From Zelopaecilomyces penicillatus (lineage: Eukaryota; Ascomycota; Sordariomycetes; Hypocreales; Pseudodiploosporaceae), in assembly GCA_005765155.1 (NCBI GenBank), contig VCCP01000006.1:3422501-3486500 (forward strand): a stretch of 64,000 nucleotides of DNA, given 5' to 3'. The position numbers and the translations under genes were made by a program. Under the pieces are notes generated by a model. That model was not told where the DNA came from and ran no database searches. It was given only the letters and a program-made list of their open reading frames with translations. Of the stretch, positions 10,398 through 21,820 are shown piece by piece. Positions within the stretch are counted from its first letter, which is position 1. Each line of letters opens with the position of its first letter.

Positions 10398-10784
10398 ATG
10401 AAGTTCGCTGCCACCACCATTGCCCTCACCGGCCTTGTGGCTTCCACCTCAGCCCTGGGCATTAACTGCCGTGGCTCCGGCCTCTGCCCCTCCAACGGTG
10501 CTGCCGGCAATATCCAAAGCCTCAGGAAAATCATTGATGGGATCCAGCCTCGCAACAAGTTTTACAACACCGGACAGCAGATTGCCTGCACAGGCAAGCT
10601 CTGCGCTTTCTACCAGAGCGGTGCCAGCGGAACCGCTGAGGATGCCTCTGCTCGCATCGCCAGAATCATGCAGCACGGCTGCAAGAAGTGTGGCTCAGTC
10701 CCTACCAAGCCAGGCAACAATGTGGCCACGGGCCAGTTCACCGTCAACATTGTTGGCAGCCCCAATTGCCAGGGTGCCTGTTAA
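10398..10784 (+). CDS. KP4-like killer-toxin-family secreted protein 2, reduced Cys set
   Basis: An intronless 128-residue ORF. The signal peptide (MKFAATTIALTGLVASTSA) leads into LGINCRGSGLCPS; then come IACTGKLCAFYQ, MQHGCKKCGSVPTKPGN and a short C-terminus, SPNCQGAC. It differs from its two neighbours in three ways. It lacks the intron both of them share. It has Val in place of the third Cys of CGSCP. It has Asn in place of the first Cys of the C-terminal CC pair, and lacks the final Cys too (8 Cys against 11). The absent intron could mean retroposition or simple intron loss. The function is inferred as for gene 1, but altered disulfides may change its activity or stability. A G20 run begins 16 bp after the stop codon. 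Confidence 0.9.
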   Translation: MKFAATTIALTGLVASTSALGINCRGSGLCPSNGAAGNIQSLRKIIDGIQPRNKFYNTGQQIACTGKLCAFYQSGASGTAEDASARIARIMQHGCKKCGSVPTKPGNNVATGQFTVNIVGSPNCQGAC

Positions 10785-10800
10785 GAGGCGTTGTGGGGAA

Positions 10801-10820
10801 GGGGGGGGGGGGGGGGGGGG
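10801..10820 (+). repeat. G20 homopolymer
   Basis: Twenty consecutive G, 16 bp downstream of the KP4-like gene 2 stop, so probably in its 3' UTR. Likely prone to slippage, and its length may be an assembly estimate. Confidence 0.9.
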
Positions 10821-11788
10821 CTCTGAGAAATCGGGCGGGCGAGAAGATGATCCCGCCGAGGAGCCGGGGAGTTTGATTTGTGATGTCATGGCTGTGGCAA
10901 TGTAGCTGTGTTGGAAGTGACTTATAGCAACCCATGTATATATTAAGAAGCATCCTCTCTGTGGATAATTTACAAGATATATAAAGAAAGCTCTCAGTTT
11001 TATCTCCTTATTCCGTACCAACACTTGTGTTTTGAACGTGAATTGTTCCACATGGCAGCTCATCATTAGTCTCACAGCACGAAACTGGTTGCAAGATGCC
11101 TAATGTATGTGTGCGCATCATGATCTACCAGCTCATGGAACAACGGCCATGTGGTTAACTAGGATCTCCCAGTAACATTATGCATCGTAGACTCTTTTGA
11201 CATTGAAACTAGCCAAACCCACAAAAGCGTAGACAGGCTGCCAGGCGTTGCACCGAATTAGTGCCACAAAAGAATGTCATCTGAATGGCCCGCTGCCACA
11301 CCTCATCTCAACCTATAGAGCTGATGAACGCATCCGAGTTCCAAAAGCGTTTGCAGTTCTGTAACATGTATGGTTGCTCTCAAAGGCTGTGCGGTAGGGA
11401 GAATAGGAGAAACGTCTCGCCCCCCCTGCATCGCCATGAGTCAGGTTTACATTCAGATCCCTGAATTGGCGTTTTAGCGCGGCTTGGAGACACATTCATG
11501 CTGCAAGTTTAGCCACATAGGTCCACTGAAATCGATCAAGAACAGATGTTTACGGGAGGATTTACCCCGAGGGTGGGTATCTAACGTGGTGATTGAACGA
11601 TGGGCTTGGGCAAAGCAGGGTCGAGACTATTAAGGCTTCATCACATATTACTACAGCCCTATTATCGAGGCAGGCCTGATCACTTCGTTTTCAATGCTAT
11701 ACTTCCTTTGTGGAGTACTTTTGCTTGGCTTGATGGAGAAGCGTGATTGGGCTTGTGGGCTCGGGTTGAACAACTCCGGATCGACAGT

Positions 11789-11807
11789 GGGGGGGGGGGG
11801 GGGGGGG
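11789..11807 (+). repeat. G19 homopolymer
   Basis: Nineteen consecutive G in intergenic DNA between two KP4-like genes. Confidence 0.9.
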
Positions 11808-12761
11808 TTGTTTTACTGAGCCAACCAAGGCAGACCCGGCATCCACTGCTGGTGTCATTTCACCGTTGATTTTACCGTATTACTCTCTATAATCTGGACG
11901 GGTTCCATTCAATTCAAGACATTTGGCCATGCTGCCTAGTTATCCACCCCTTGCAAGAGTTGCTGTTTCTACATGCACAAGAAAGGCTGGCTAGGGAGGC
12001 ACCCTAGCCTCAAATCTGGCCATGTTGCATTAAACGGCTCTAGAAATCCAAGAGAACACAATTTAAAATGTTCTTTTGCGCCTACATGCACACCGGAATG
12101 CAAATAATGTTGCGTTCCCCACAAACATTGGTAGGCAGGGGTGTCGGTGCCGAATGCCCCGCCGCCTTGGTCCGGGCAGATGGCAACCTAGATCATCTCT
12201 ACCTAGCCCACTTGCGTCCACACGTCTGTCTATATGATCAACGTTGAGCTATATGATAAAAAGAACCGCCAAGATGCCTCCGCTGGTGTCATCTTGAATA
12301 GGCAGGTATAGACAGATGGTAGCTATGACTATCCCTCTCTTGTATAATGAGGTGAGGTGGGGGGAAAGAGGTTCAGCACGGAGCTGTGGAGTCCCGTCCG
12401 GGCAACTGTCGGGACGACGTCAATCCGGGGGTTTGACGTGCGTGAAATTGATGGAAACCTTGGTGGTGACTGACGTTGATGCAGGAGGGAAGATAGTAAG
12501 CTAAGCGTGGTTGGTTACGTAGGGTGTGTTTGCGTGGATGTACGTTTGGTCCCTTACGGTGGCTCTCAATGAGTTGGGCTGTCGATCACTCTCGAAGAGT
12601 TCTAGATCCACGTAACTTCGGCAAAACCGACTTTAAACTATTGTTCTTGGTGATCTAGACCCACGAGTTTAGGGGATCATCGCAAGCTTCAACCACTATC
12701 GTCAATTAGAGTGATATAGGCCAGGTCCACAACGGGTACGCAGTATTGGGTTCCAAACTTT

Positions 12762-12770
12762 GTATATATA
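12762..12770 (+). promoter_or_regulatory. Candidate TATA box of KP4-like gene 3
   Basis: GTATATATA about 125 bp before the ATG at 12891, followed by a long CA/CT-rich leader. Confidence 0.45.
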
Positions 12771-12890
12771 GAACAGGCCGCTCTCTAACTCTCTACAAGA
12801 TATTCCATCCATCAAAACACAATCATCAGTTCAACCACCAACTCATCCACCATCTTCACCTATCTCCAACACCACCTCAAAACCTACAAA

Positions 12891-13405
12891 ATGCAGTTCC
12901 TCTCAACCCTTCTTTTCATCTCTGGCGCCGCTGCGCTCGGTATCAACTGCCGTGGAAGCGGTTTCTGCAGCACCACCGGCGGAGCCTCCCTCAAGGCTAT
13001 TCATGAGCAGCTCGGCAACATGATTGCTGATGGCCACGGAAATCGAGTCTACGGACCTGGCAGTAAGTTTCCATCCTCAAGTATCCTAAAACCTCCGCAC
13101 ATAGGGACAACAATGAGACAGCCTATGTGTCGTAGCGCCGGAAGCCAATGCTAATTCTGTGTTCTCAAAATCCAGAGCAACTTGCCTGTTCTCAGGGCGA
13201 GTTCGGCTCCATCTGTGCGTTTTTCCAGAGCGGCGTCAGCGGCAATGTCAAGTTGGCGCACGAGAAGGCCGGAGATCTCCTCAAGCACGGGTGCAAGGGA
13301 TGTGGAAGCTGTCCTACCAAGCCCGGAAACAATGTTGCCACTGGACAGCTTACTGTGAACTTTGTGACCAAAAGCTGCTGCAAAGGAAACTGCTACTGTC
13401 TTTAA
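12891..13405 (+). CDS. KP4-like killer-toxin-family secreted protein 3
   Basis: Exons 12891-13062 and 13176-13405 flank a 113 bp GTAAGT...CAG intron (133 residues). The signal peptide MQFLSTLLFISGAAA precedes LGINCRGSGFCS; exon 2 has LACSQGEFGSICAFFQ, KHGCKGCGSCPTKPGN and the C-terminal SCCKGNCYC. The Cys count is 11, and the intron interrupts the same place in the domain as in gene 1 (one base into the codon after the exon 1 Gly), so genes 1 and 3 share a direct ancestor. Gene 2 lies about 2.1 kb upstream on the same strand. A secreted KP4-fold protein is well supported; its target is unknown. Confidence 0.9.
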
Positions 13406-13894
13406 GACAATTAAGCACTTTTGCGTGACAAGATTGTACTCTCAGAACATATGTAGATAGCACATAGAACACATAGCATGGATTTCAGAACCTGATTAAA
13501 TACTTGATCTTAATTTCAGTGTCCAGATGGGATGATGAAAATGACAACCTTGGGGAAGTATGTCTGAACAAAGGAACATATTCGCAAGCGTGGATACTTT
13601 ACCGAGTACCTAGTGTTGAGTTTGCAGTTTTCAGTAGTCGGAATCATATACATTCTATTTAGCCCAAACTTTGAGTAGTCGATAGATGGTAAATCGATGG
13701 AAATGCAAGCTAAAAGTTACTCATGGCCCATTACTCAGTTACCGGTCAGGTGCACTAACCCAAGAGAACAAGAAGATGATAAAACAAGTTTAAGATTAAA
13801 TTATGCAATTTTGAATGTTGGAAGAAGAAACCCATGATCTCATGTGGTTGAGATTTCACTCATATTAATGAAACAACGATCAATGCCTACTAGT
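13406..13894. other. Gene-free stretch
   Basis: Convergent 3' regions of KP4-like gene 3 and the hydrolase gene. Nothing seen. Confidence 0.5.
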
Positions 13895-14963
13895 TTAAAC
13901 CAAAGTGACCTTGTTCTCCAGCCAGGACAAATCCAACTTGTCCAGAGTCGCTGCTACTGTTTCGAAGAACCGTTCAATACGTGCCGCTACCCAGCCCGGA
14001 TTCTCATCTGCCAGCCAGTGCCCAGCCTTGGGTGTAACATCAACGGTTAGGTTTGATGCAATCGGCTGGAACAGCTCGCTCACGGCCTGCTTAGGAGCCA
14101 GGCTTGCTTCAGACCCCAGAGCCAACATGGGCATCTTCAATGGGGAGCTTTTCAGCTTCGATGTGAAGAACTCGTTGTCTGCTTTCACTGTTGCAGTTGA
14201 GAAAGGCCCGAGCATACTTCGTAAGAAACCCGGTTTGCTGATGCTACTGGCGTAGCGCTGCAGTGTGGCCTCGGGGATTGCCTCATTGCCGCTGTAACTG
14301 GCGTGCCAAAAGTACCAAGAGAGCATCTCCTTTTCTCTGCCTCGAATGAAGAATTCTGCAGCGTCTGTGACGCTGAAAAAGGCCAATTGCCAGTTTGAAT
14401 AGAGACTCCAGTTGGGCGCTGGATTACTAAAGGTTTCATAGCCGAAGCCAGGCAATACATATTCCGCAACACCAATCGAGGCAACTAAATCTGGATGCTG
14501 AATGGCTAATGCTACAGCGGCACCAACACCTTTGTCGTGCGAAAAGACAAGTGTACGATTTATCTTAAGAAAGTCTAGGAGACCCTTAAGATCGCCGGCC
14601 ATGGCTTCCGAGCTGTAGTTGTTGTCATCAGGGATGGAACTATCACCAGTGCCACGGTTGTCTGGTGCAATAACGGTGAAGTGCTTAGCTAGAATGGGAC
14701 CCATCAGGTACCATGTGTACTATAATTACGTTTAGTATTGCTATATCCATAAGTCAACCAGAATGGGAACAACGTACGCTGTGCTGAGGATTGCCATGGA
14801 CGAGTAGGAGAGGAGGCCCAGATCCTGCATATCGAAAATGAATGCTGGTATGGGGCAGCTGAACACGGCCATGCGACCAGTTTTCGAATGAATCGTGATT
14901 TCTTACTGCTTCGGTATGTCCCAATAAAAGAAGCAGGGCTGACAGGAGGTGGCGAAAATGCAT
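13895..14963 (-). CDS. Secreted alpha/beta hydrolase, epoxide-hydrolase-like
   Basis: Exons 14963-14778 and 14719-13895 around a 58 bp GTACGT...TAG intron give 336 residues. A signal peptide (MHFRHLLSALLLLLGHTEA) is followed by an alpha/beta-hydrolase fold. The oxyanion segment is LLLVHGNPQHS, the strand-turn is VIAPDNRGTGDSS, and the nucleophile elbow is SHDKGVG, where Asp replaces the usual Ser, as in epoxide hydrolases and haloalkane dehalogenases. A cap region follows, and the catalytic His sits in KAGHWLADENP. Length matches the family. Secretion is unusual for epoxide hydrolases, which are mostly cytosolic, so an extracellular substrate is likely. Haloalkane dehalogenase or haloacetate dehalogenase activity is an alternative. 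Confidence 0.85.
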
Positions 14964-17900
14964 CGTGCCGGCAAAGATGTGTCGCTTGTGTTACGATTGT
15001 TGATGATAGCGCCAACTCTAGCGAAAGGCGGCACGCTAAGAATCTTACAGATATCACCAACCTTTATAATATCCAGATGACGAATCTGCAACAAAGCGGC
15101 AGGTGTTTCAAGAGTTTGAGAGAACGCAACGAGCTCCCTTTAAGCGATTACATCGCCCTAATTGATCCGAATAGAGTTACCACATCGACCAGTGTTTCAA
15201 CACAATTCTACAATTACCAAGCTGTGGATGACGCGATTATGTTGGCAACTAGGTAACTTCCGTTCCTAAAGGATCTTACACTTGGCGCTTTGTCATACTC
15301 AAATAGCGGACTTTTAGGATTTGTAATCCTGCAAACAGGATTTGAAAGACTAGTATTAGGTTGAAGTGCCACACCTTGCAGCAAAACAACAAAATGCCTG
15401 GTGATTTTTCGCAATAATAATCTCGCACTCTGGTGATTTAAATTGCGCCGAAAATGATACCCAATATCTATGCGGACGTGACTGTACCATTACGAGAGGG
15501 GCAAAGCCGATGGGGAAACATTTTAATTTCATCAGGGTGAGCTGGTTTCAGCCCTCGTTTAAAGAGATTAAGGTGAACTAGACTTTTTCAGCAGTTGGGG
15601 CAAGTAAACCTGATGGTCAGGACGTGGTAATGCCAGGCATGACGAGGGGAGGCAGTGATTTGATCTATCTGAAGGGAGACTGACCCATCCATCAAAATTG
15701 ATGCTGTTTCTCTTACCGAGATTTTTTCTGATACAGTCGCATGTATCAAGAGAGTATGCTAGGGAATCGAGAATGGGAATATGCCGGAGTGATTGGGTGA
15801 CACGCCGTTGAGCATTGCTACCTGTCTGTCATTACAAGTGTTACAGAAAAGCCGTTTGTACTAGATCTATATTCTGAATAAACACAGCTTAATTACTATT
15901 GTTTTCTACAGTTTTTATGCAGTGCATCGTACTGGAAAGCTCCAAATAATACATTTCGATGCTGATCCATAGAGGTATTTCTGCAATGTAGACATGCCTT
16001 CTGTTGAGAAATGCAAGGATCGCTGAACAATAGAAAGTGCTCCGATGAATGAACGATTCAGAGTTTGTGGACTAGCTCAATGGATATATTCGGAGCACTT
16101 GATGCCACTCTACTTATCGAATCATTCTCGCAGCTTCAACTCGCAATGATGTGACTTTACATGACACTCTAAACTTGCCTCTGGCCTAGAGCACAGGAGA
16201 GACCAAAATTACAATTACCGCCCATATCTGGTTTTTCTAGGATATTGGGGGGCTATGGTAATGTTCACGAGGATATGTTTTGGGTAGCGGCAGCTGCTGC
16301 CAGACGTATTCTGCGCCAAGACGTGGCTTGAATGCGTCTTGTTGCTACTCTTATAATGAAGTAGATGAAGCGACGCATCTTCTTCTTTGCGTGCGTTTAC
16401 GGCCTATGTTTGAAGGCTATTGAATGGATTGTTTCCGGCTTTCATTATGGAACTGGTCGCATCATGGAAATTCGAATGGGGAGTCTGGCTTCGTTGTTGG
16501 GAGTCTGTGGACGCGATTTGAAGTCTCGGTTTAGTATAGAATCGAATGGTGGTAGGAGTAATAATTTCGAGAGAATGGAATTTGCATATAACGAGAATGT
16601 TTGCGTTATCGATTTGGCACTGGAAGACGACGCGTATTAGTATTTTTCTCCGACAGTTACCACAATAGGAGGCGAAGGCCACATCGGGCCGCTGATGGGA
16701 CCAATCTTCCCTAGGCAGTGAAGGACATGTTCAATGGTGTTGAAAGAATTGTAAGATACTAGCTTTCAGTTCAAATATCTTTCTAGTATGTGGCTGAGGG
16801 AATAACAATCAGGTTGAATCGCTACTGCCTCTACTCCTTTGTTACCATTTTCAAATATGTATTTCATCGACGAAATAGCAACCACGGATCTGGATTCGTG
16901 ATCTAGGTAGAACCAAAACCTTTCGTTATAGCTATAGTTAAATTGATCATATGACTAGATGACTGAACGCGAAACCGTAGTAGGCAGGCTGTCGAGAGTC
17001 GATAGGACGCGACGAGGGTTGTTATCGATGGTGTACTATTCGTATTTTCGAAGCGTAGCTTTCATTGTCTCTTTGTTACAAGATTCAATGGTTAAAGGGG
17101 TAAATCAAGGACAGTATCCTCGTCAAATAGCAACGATAACCTAGCTATTTGTGTCAATATTAGTAGTGTTCATCGATCCCACCCTGACCTGGTGCAGAAC
17201 ACCATCCCGCGTCATTTGACACGAAACCACGGGTGATACTTGATGTTTGTCATATTGAGTTGAATCTTTCCAACTCCAGAATATATCCCGTAGGACTTTT
17301 TTGTTGGTTGGATCAAGTTGCAGTTGTCTGGAGTTGGAGAAGAGGGAAACGTCTGGAGGCAGTTGCTAGAAACACAACAAACATCAACAAAGGCCGGCGA
17401 GAGGCAAAACCAAAGACATATGTCCGTTGACAAGCCTTCTTTGATAGATTATAACGAGATTTGAAGAAATTGGTTCCACCAAGCTTAGTGGATAGTTTTG
17501 CCATTCTCTCTTGATCAGTTGCTAGGACACAAAGGCAACTGTGCTCCCCCTTTTGATTGGCTGAGATTCTGCAGTAGAGCTCAACAGTGTGCATTGAATT
17601 CACACTGTACCAATAAACAGACACTATGGTTACGATATTATTACCCAACAATCTAGCATTGATAGTCGTCTCGCACAGAGTCTATAGCACGAATATCTTC
17701 AAAAATCAGAACGTGATCATTCAATTTACGGCAAAGATCTGTTTTGGGAGCACCACGACAGGTATTTCGGACGCCAGCCACGCTACTTGTGAGTGGTGTT
17801 TAGCCTAGACTAATAATCGACTTGATAAGTGAGGGGAATGGCCCGATTTGAATCAACCAACAACCCACCTGCAATGCAAGGTCATACTTAGGACGCCAAA

Positions 17901-18386
17901 CAAACAAACAGATTCCATGGCTTGGAATGGATTGGGCTACTATGGAAGATGTATTTTGGATTACAGATTCTTATCAACCATCAGGTCATGACATTCCATG
18001 CACCGTCATCAGGGTCCAGCTTGGGGTTTAAAATAGTCTTGACCAACCAGATCAAAGGTAGCATACGTAGGTTTGTCAGCAGCATTGCAGCGCTTCTTGA
18101 CCGCAATACTACTTTGCGTCATGCTGGGTTGCTAAACTAGATGCTGCGACTTGACTGGACATTGGCAGCATTTCGTCATTCCGGAGCTTCCAGAGTCCAA
18201 ATTTACTCCATGTCGGTGATGGATTGGTGATACCCCGCATGAGGAGAAGGATGATAAGGTTGGTTTGACGGTTTTGGATAACAAATCCGCGACAGCCATA
18301 AATTGAGCGACGTCTTGGTTTGTTGTTGAGTTATAGAATTATTCATTCCATCCACTCAACACAATTCACAACAACTTTTTCTCACC
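14964..18386. other. 3.4 kb gene-free stretch
   Basis: No ORF with a recognisable domain on either strand; the longest (16365-16640 on the plus strand) has no convincing leader. No clear terminal repeats or transposase were seen. It includes the promoters of the hydrolase (left) and the atypical SDR (right). Confidence 0.5.
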
Positions 18387-19179
18387 ATGTCTTTCAACAC
18401 CAAGATTGCACTGGTTCTCGGCGCCGGCAAGAACATTGGCTACGGCGTCGCCCAGAAATTCAGCAACGCAGGCTACAAAGTTGCCGTCATGTCTCGCAAC
18501 GCTGCACACAACACCACCACACCCGAGGGCTACTTGAGCCTCAAAGCTGATCTAGGTAAACCCGAGTCCGTACCTCAGATCTTTGAGTCCGTCAAGAAAG
18601 CCTTTGGCGGGCCTCCCAGCGCTGTCATCTACAATGCTGCCTCATTGAGCCCGCCCAGTGACCCTGAGAACCCGTTTTCGGTGCCTCTGGATGCTATTGA
18701 CCGGGATCTGGCGTTGATGAACACGAGCGCATATGTTGCTGCCCGAGAGGCTGTGGCGGGGTTCTCCGAGTTGGACGCAAGCCTGCCCAAGGGTTTCATC
18801 TACACAGGCAATCGCCTGGCGGGTAATGTAATGCCGGCTCCTATCATGATGACCTTGGGTCTTGGCAAGAGCGCTGCCAGTTACTTCATTGGCTCAGCTT
18901 CCGAGTTTTACAAGTCCAAGGGATACAAGTAAGCAAAGCAAGCCCGTCGCCTCTCTTTCTTGTTGCAGAAAAACTTATCATTTTTCGTCCTTCACTAGGT
19001 TCTTCTTTGCAGATGAGCGTACCATTGACGGCGGGTCAATGACTCTGGCGCAGCTTTCGGGAGAAGAAGCCGGCAACTTTTACTTGGACCTGGTTGAAAA
19101 GGATGAGGCTGTCCCATGGTTTGCAACATTCGTGGCAGGCAAGGGCTACACGTACTTTGCCAACTCTAGCAGGACTTAG
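18387..19179 (+). CDS. Atypical short-chain dehydrogenase (no YxxxK)
   Basis: Exons 18387-18928 and 18999-19179 flank a 70 bp GTAAGC...TAG intron (240 residues). The Rossmann start is ALVLGAGKNIGYGVA, with a Gly pattern related to but not identical with TGxxxGIG, followed by YKVAVMSRN. SAVIYNAAS takes the place of the usual NNAG. Where classical enzymes have YxASK, this one has LGLGKSAAS: the Lys is kept but the catalytic Tyr is absent. SEFYKSKGYKFFFADERTIDGG completes the C-terminal half. It probably binds NAD(P), but whether it is an oxidoreductase is uncertain. Similar degenerate SDRs are widespread in fungi. It stands alone, with no operon-like neighbours. Confidence 0.8.
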
Positions 19180-21820
19180 AGCAGTGGGGTGCGTGTAATA
19201 CAATAACGTTTCTGCCGCTGTTGCATAAAGGAATAAGCGAAAGCTGAGGCACTCAGGGCGCAACGGGTTGTCTTCCGATGCAAGGTCAGGCTGAGATCCC
19301 AGTGCAGAACCAGATTGTATAAGGCAATGTAGCCAGTCAAGAACTCAAGAGAACGATCCGCGCTCCCTATGCATGTAGATCTTCACTTCCTCTTTCCATT
19401 GAGTCATTCCGACGGTGGCCTCAACAGTCTCTGACTTGTCGCCGGCCGAAGCAACCGTTTCTGTCAATTGGTCTGCCGCTCATCAACAGGGCTGCAGGGG
19501 CTGCTGCCAATCAACCTGCCGGCGGTATAATAATCTGTTGTGCCGCGATATACTGCCGGATATACTGTTCGGCTGTCGCAAGGCCTGCCCCCCCCCCCCT
19601 GGCGGCTCCGCGGATTTATTTTGTTACAACTCTGCGTGTGAGGCTGGAAGTCTGGGTAGGGCTGCAGAAAACCGGAGTGGGTCACCCCAGACTACCTTCT
19701 AGACATTCAATTAGTATTAGTTCCATTAGACCCTCGCCTATCTGTCCAGTCACTGGTCGGTAAGATTTGGATTTGGATTTGGAGATTTCAAAGTCATTGT
19801 CATTGGTCGGCTCGTCTTACCGATTGCGTCAAAGATCTCCTCTATCCATGAGGTGGCGCTACTTGTTCACATCGTTTCACCTTGCGCGTTGCTTTGTGGC
19901 TCAAATTGCCGTCGCTCCCAAGACTGGCAGTTCATCATTTACCACATTGTGCTGAATTGTCAATAACATTTCGTCTGCTGCGCGTGGCGGGTTGGTGGAA
20001 ATATTAAACGGTTACCATCAAGCCATCACGGCTATGGCGGAGGGGGTGAGGGGGGAGTCAGCCCCTTTTGTGTCAGTCAGACCACATTACCCTTTAATTA
20101 TGGTTCCTCGGCGTTGAACATTTAAAGCCATGCCAAATTGCCGACCCATCCCCGGGGTTAGAATTGGCATCGGCCGGCAACACTAGCTCGCGAGCTGTTG
20201 GAACGCCAAGTTCTGATCGGCCCGAGGCCTTGTAACCTATTCCAAATACCCCAGGACTAATTTATTCCAAATACCAACACGCAGAAATGCCACGAGTCTT
20301 TGAGCGGTAGTGTGGTAGTGCATATCGTGGCATGAGACAGCTAGCTGGGAGGACTAGCGAGCCTTAAGATGGTGCTGTGGGTACATGGCGTTGGAGCCCA
20401 GTCTCATGTTGATCCAAGCCATGTTGAATGTCTTGGGCACATGGTGAAACCTTGGTCCCATGGGTATGGTAAGAAACCTGGTGCAGCTTGCAAGGAGGCT
20501 CAGTCTCAGTGGGTAATAGACGAGAACTTTACAAAACCGACTAGCTTTCACTGTCGTCTTAGTGCCCAGCGTTCAAGGTTCGCCAACTGTAGAGCGTTCG
20601 TCTCGACTCAGGACAATGCATTTGAACAAAGACTTGTGGAGATGTCATGGCCGGGGGTCCAGCTCTGATCGGCCGGTGACTGCAAAAATCCTGTACAGTT
20701 TCTCATCATGCTCACTTCGAGAATGTAAAATACTTTGCGCCCACGGGTATATAGTGTTAAAAAGAATTGCTACTGTCAGGTGAATCATGACAATCGCAAC
20801 GCCACACCAATTAAAGCAAAAATAGATAGTGGCTGCGGCCGGCACTCGGGAGGCTTCCCAAAGCGTTTATTCGTAAAAAAAAGGCAAGGAGAGCCGAGAA
20901 TGAGATCATGCACAGAACTCCACTGCTGGGCCACAACGTTTGTTCTACGCCTTGTTGGGGCCTTCGTGCCGACAGCCGGGTCCCGAGAAGCGATGATGAT
21001 GCTTCCAGCAGCCCGGACCAAAATGAGCGAGAGGAAGCAGCCACCTCTACCATACGTCAACGATGAGTGGCAGATACACCCTGCAACTGGGGAGTCGATT
21101 CTTGACAAATTGCCGAGATTCGAAGAAAGACATGCCCCACAGTGAACGCAATCACAGTGTTGGGATCTTCAATGAGGGACTTGAGAGGTTGGGGGTGAAA
21201 TACTACGCTGAAGTATATGTGATGAAGTGCTGGGTGACCTCCTAATTGGGTATTTTCGCCTGAATCGGTTGGTGTTTGGCTTTCATCAACAGCTTGGTGG
21301 ATGTGTCTGTGAGCCAAATCTGCACTGATTTCCAATTAGCACAGATGCCGACGATGTAGCGTGGCTTTCTTTTCCCATTCAACACTAGTCTACGGAGGAC
21401 CACAGCAAGCTAGTGCTCAAACAATACAAATAAACAGATTTGGGACTGATGATGGAATGTGCTTGATTGACCAGAGGCCGGCATGCCCAAAATTATAGTG
21501 AACCAGGAGGAAACTTGGTGCTTTTCGGAGTGACGACGCCGGGGGCGCATCGAAAGGCTTTCCAATCCGGGGTTGGTCAGTATTAAGTAAGCCCTAGGCG
21601 ATTCTAACGGTCGCTCAAAACGAGGTGTGTGAGCGATGCATGAGCTTAGATCAGGGATGGGTTCGTACCTTTGTACATCGCAGGAGAACGGCAGAGAGGA
21701 GGTTAGATATCTAATATGCTATATATCTCAATAAGAAGAGGTGTCAAGGGAGGACATCTGACTTTTACTTTTCTCTATTTTCCAGGCAACTATCATCACA
21801 CTCCAGGACACAATTTCATC
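19180..21820. other. 2.6 kb gene-free stretch
   Basis: Contains a C12 run (19588-19599). No ORF with a domain. The right end should carry the promoter of the bZIP gene. Confidence 0.5.

Larger units (their letters stand above)
10821..12890. other. Gene-free stretch between KP4-like genes 2 and 3
   Basis: Holds a second long G run (11789-11807) and the promoter of KP4-like gene 3. The ORFs are short and have no domains. Confidence 0.5.

Noticed and set aside
16365..16640. 91-residue plus-strand ORF with a hydrophobic start
   Set aside because: The start MKRRIFFFACVYGLCL mimics a signal peptide, but the rest has no Cys pattern or domain and the context lacks a core promoter.
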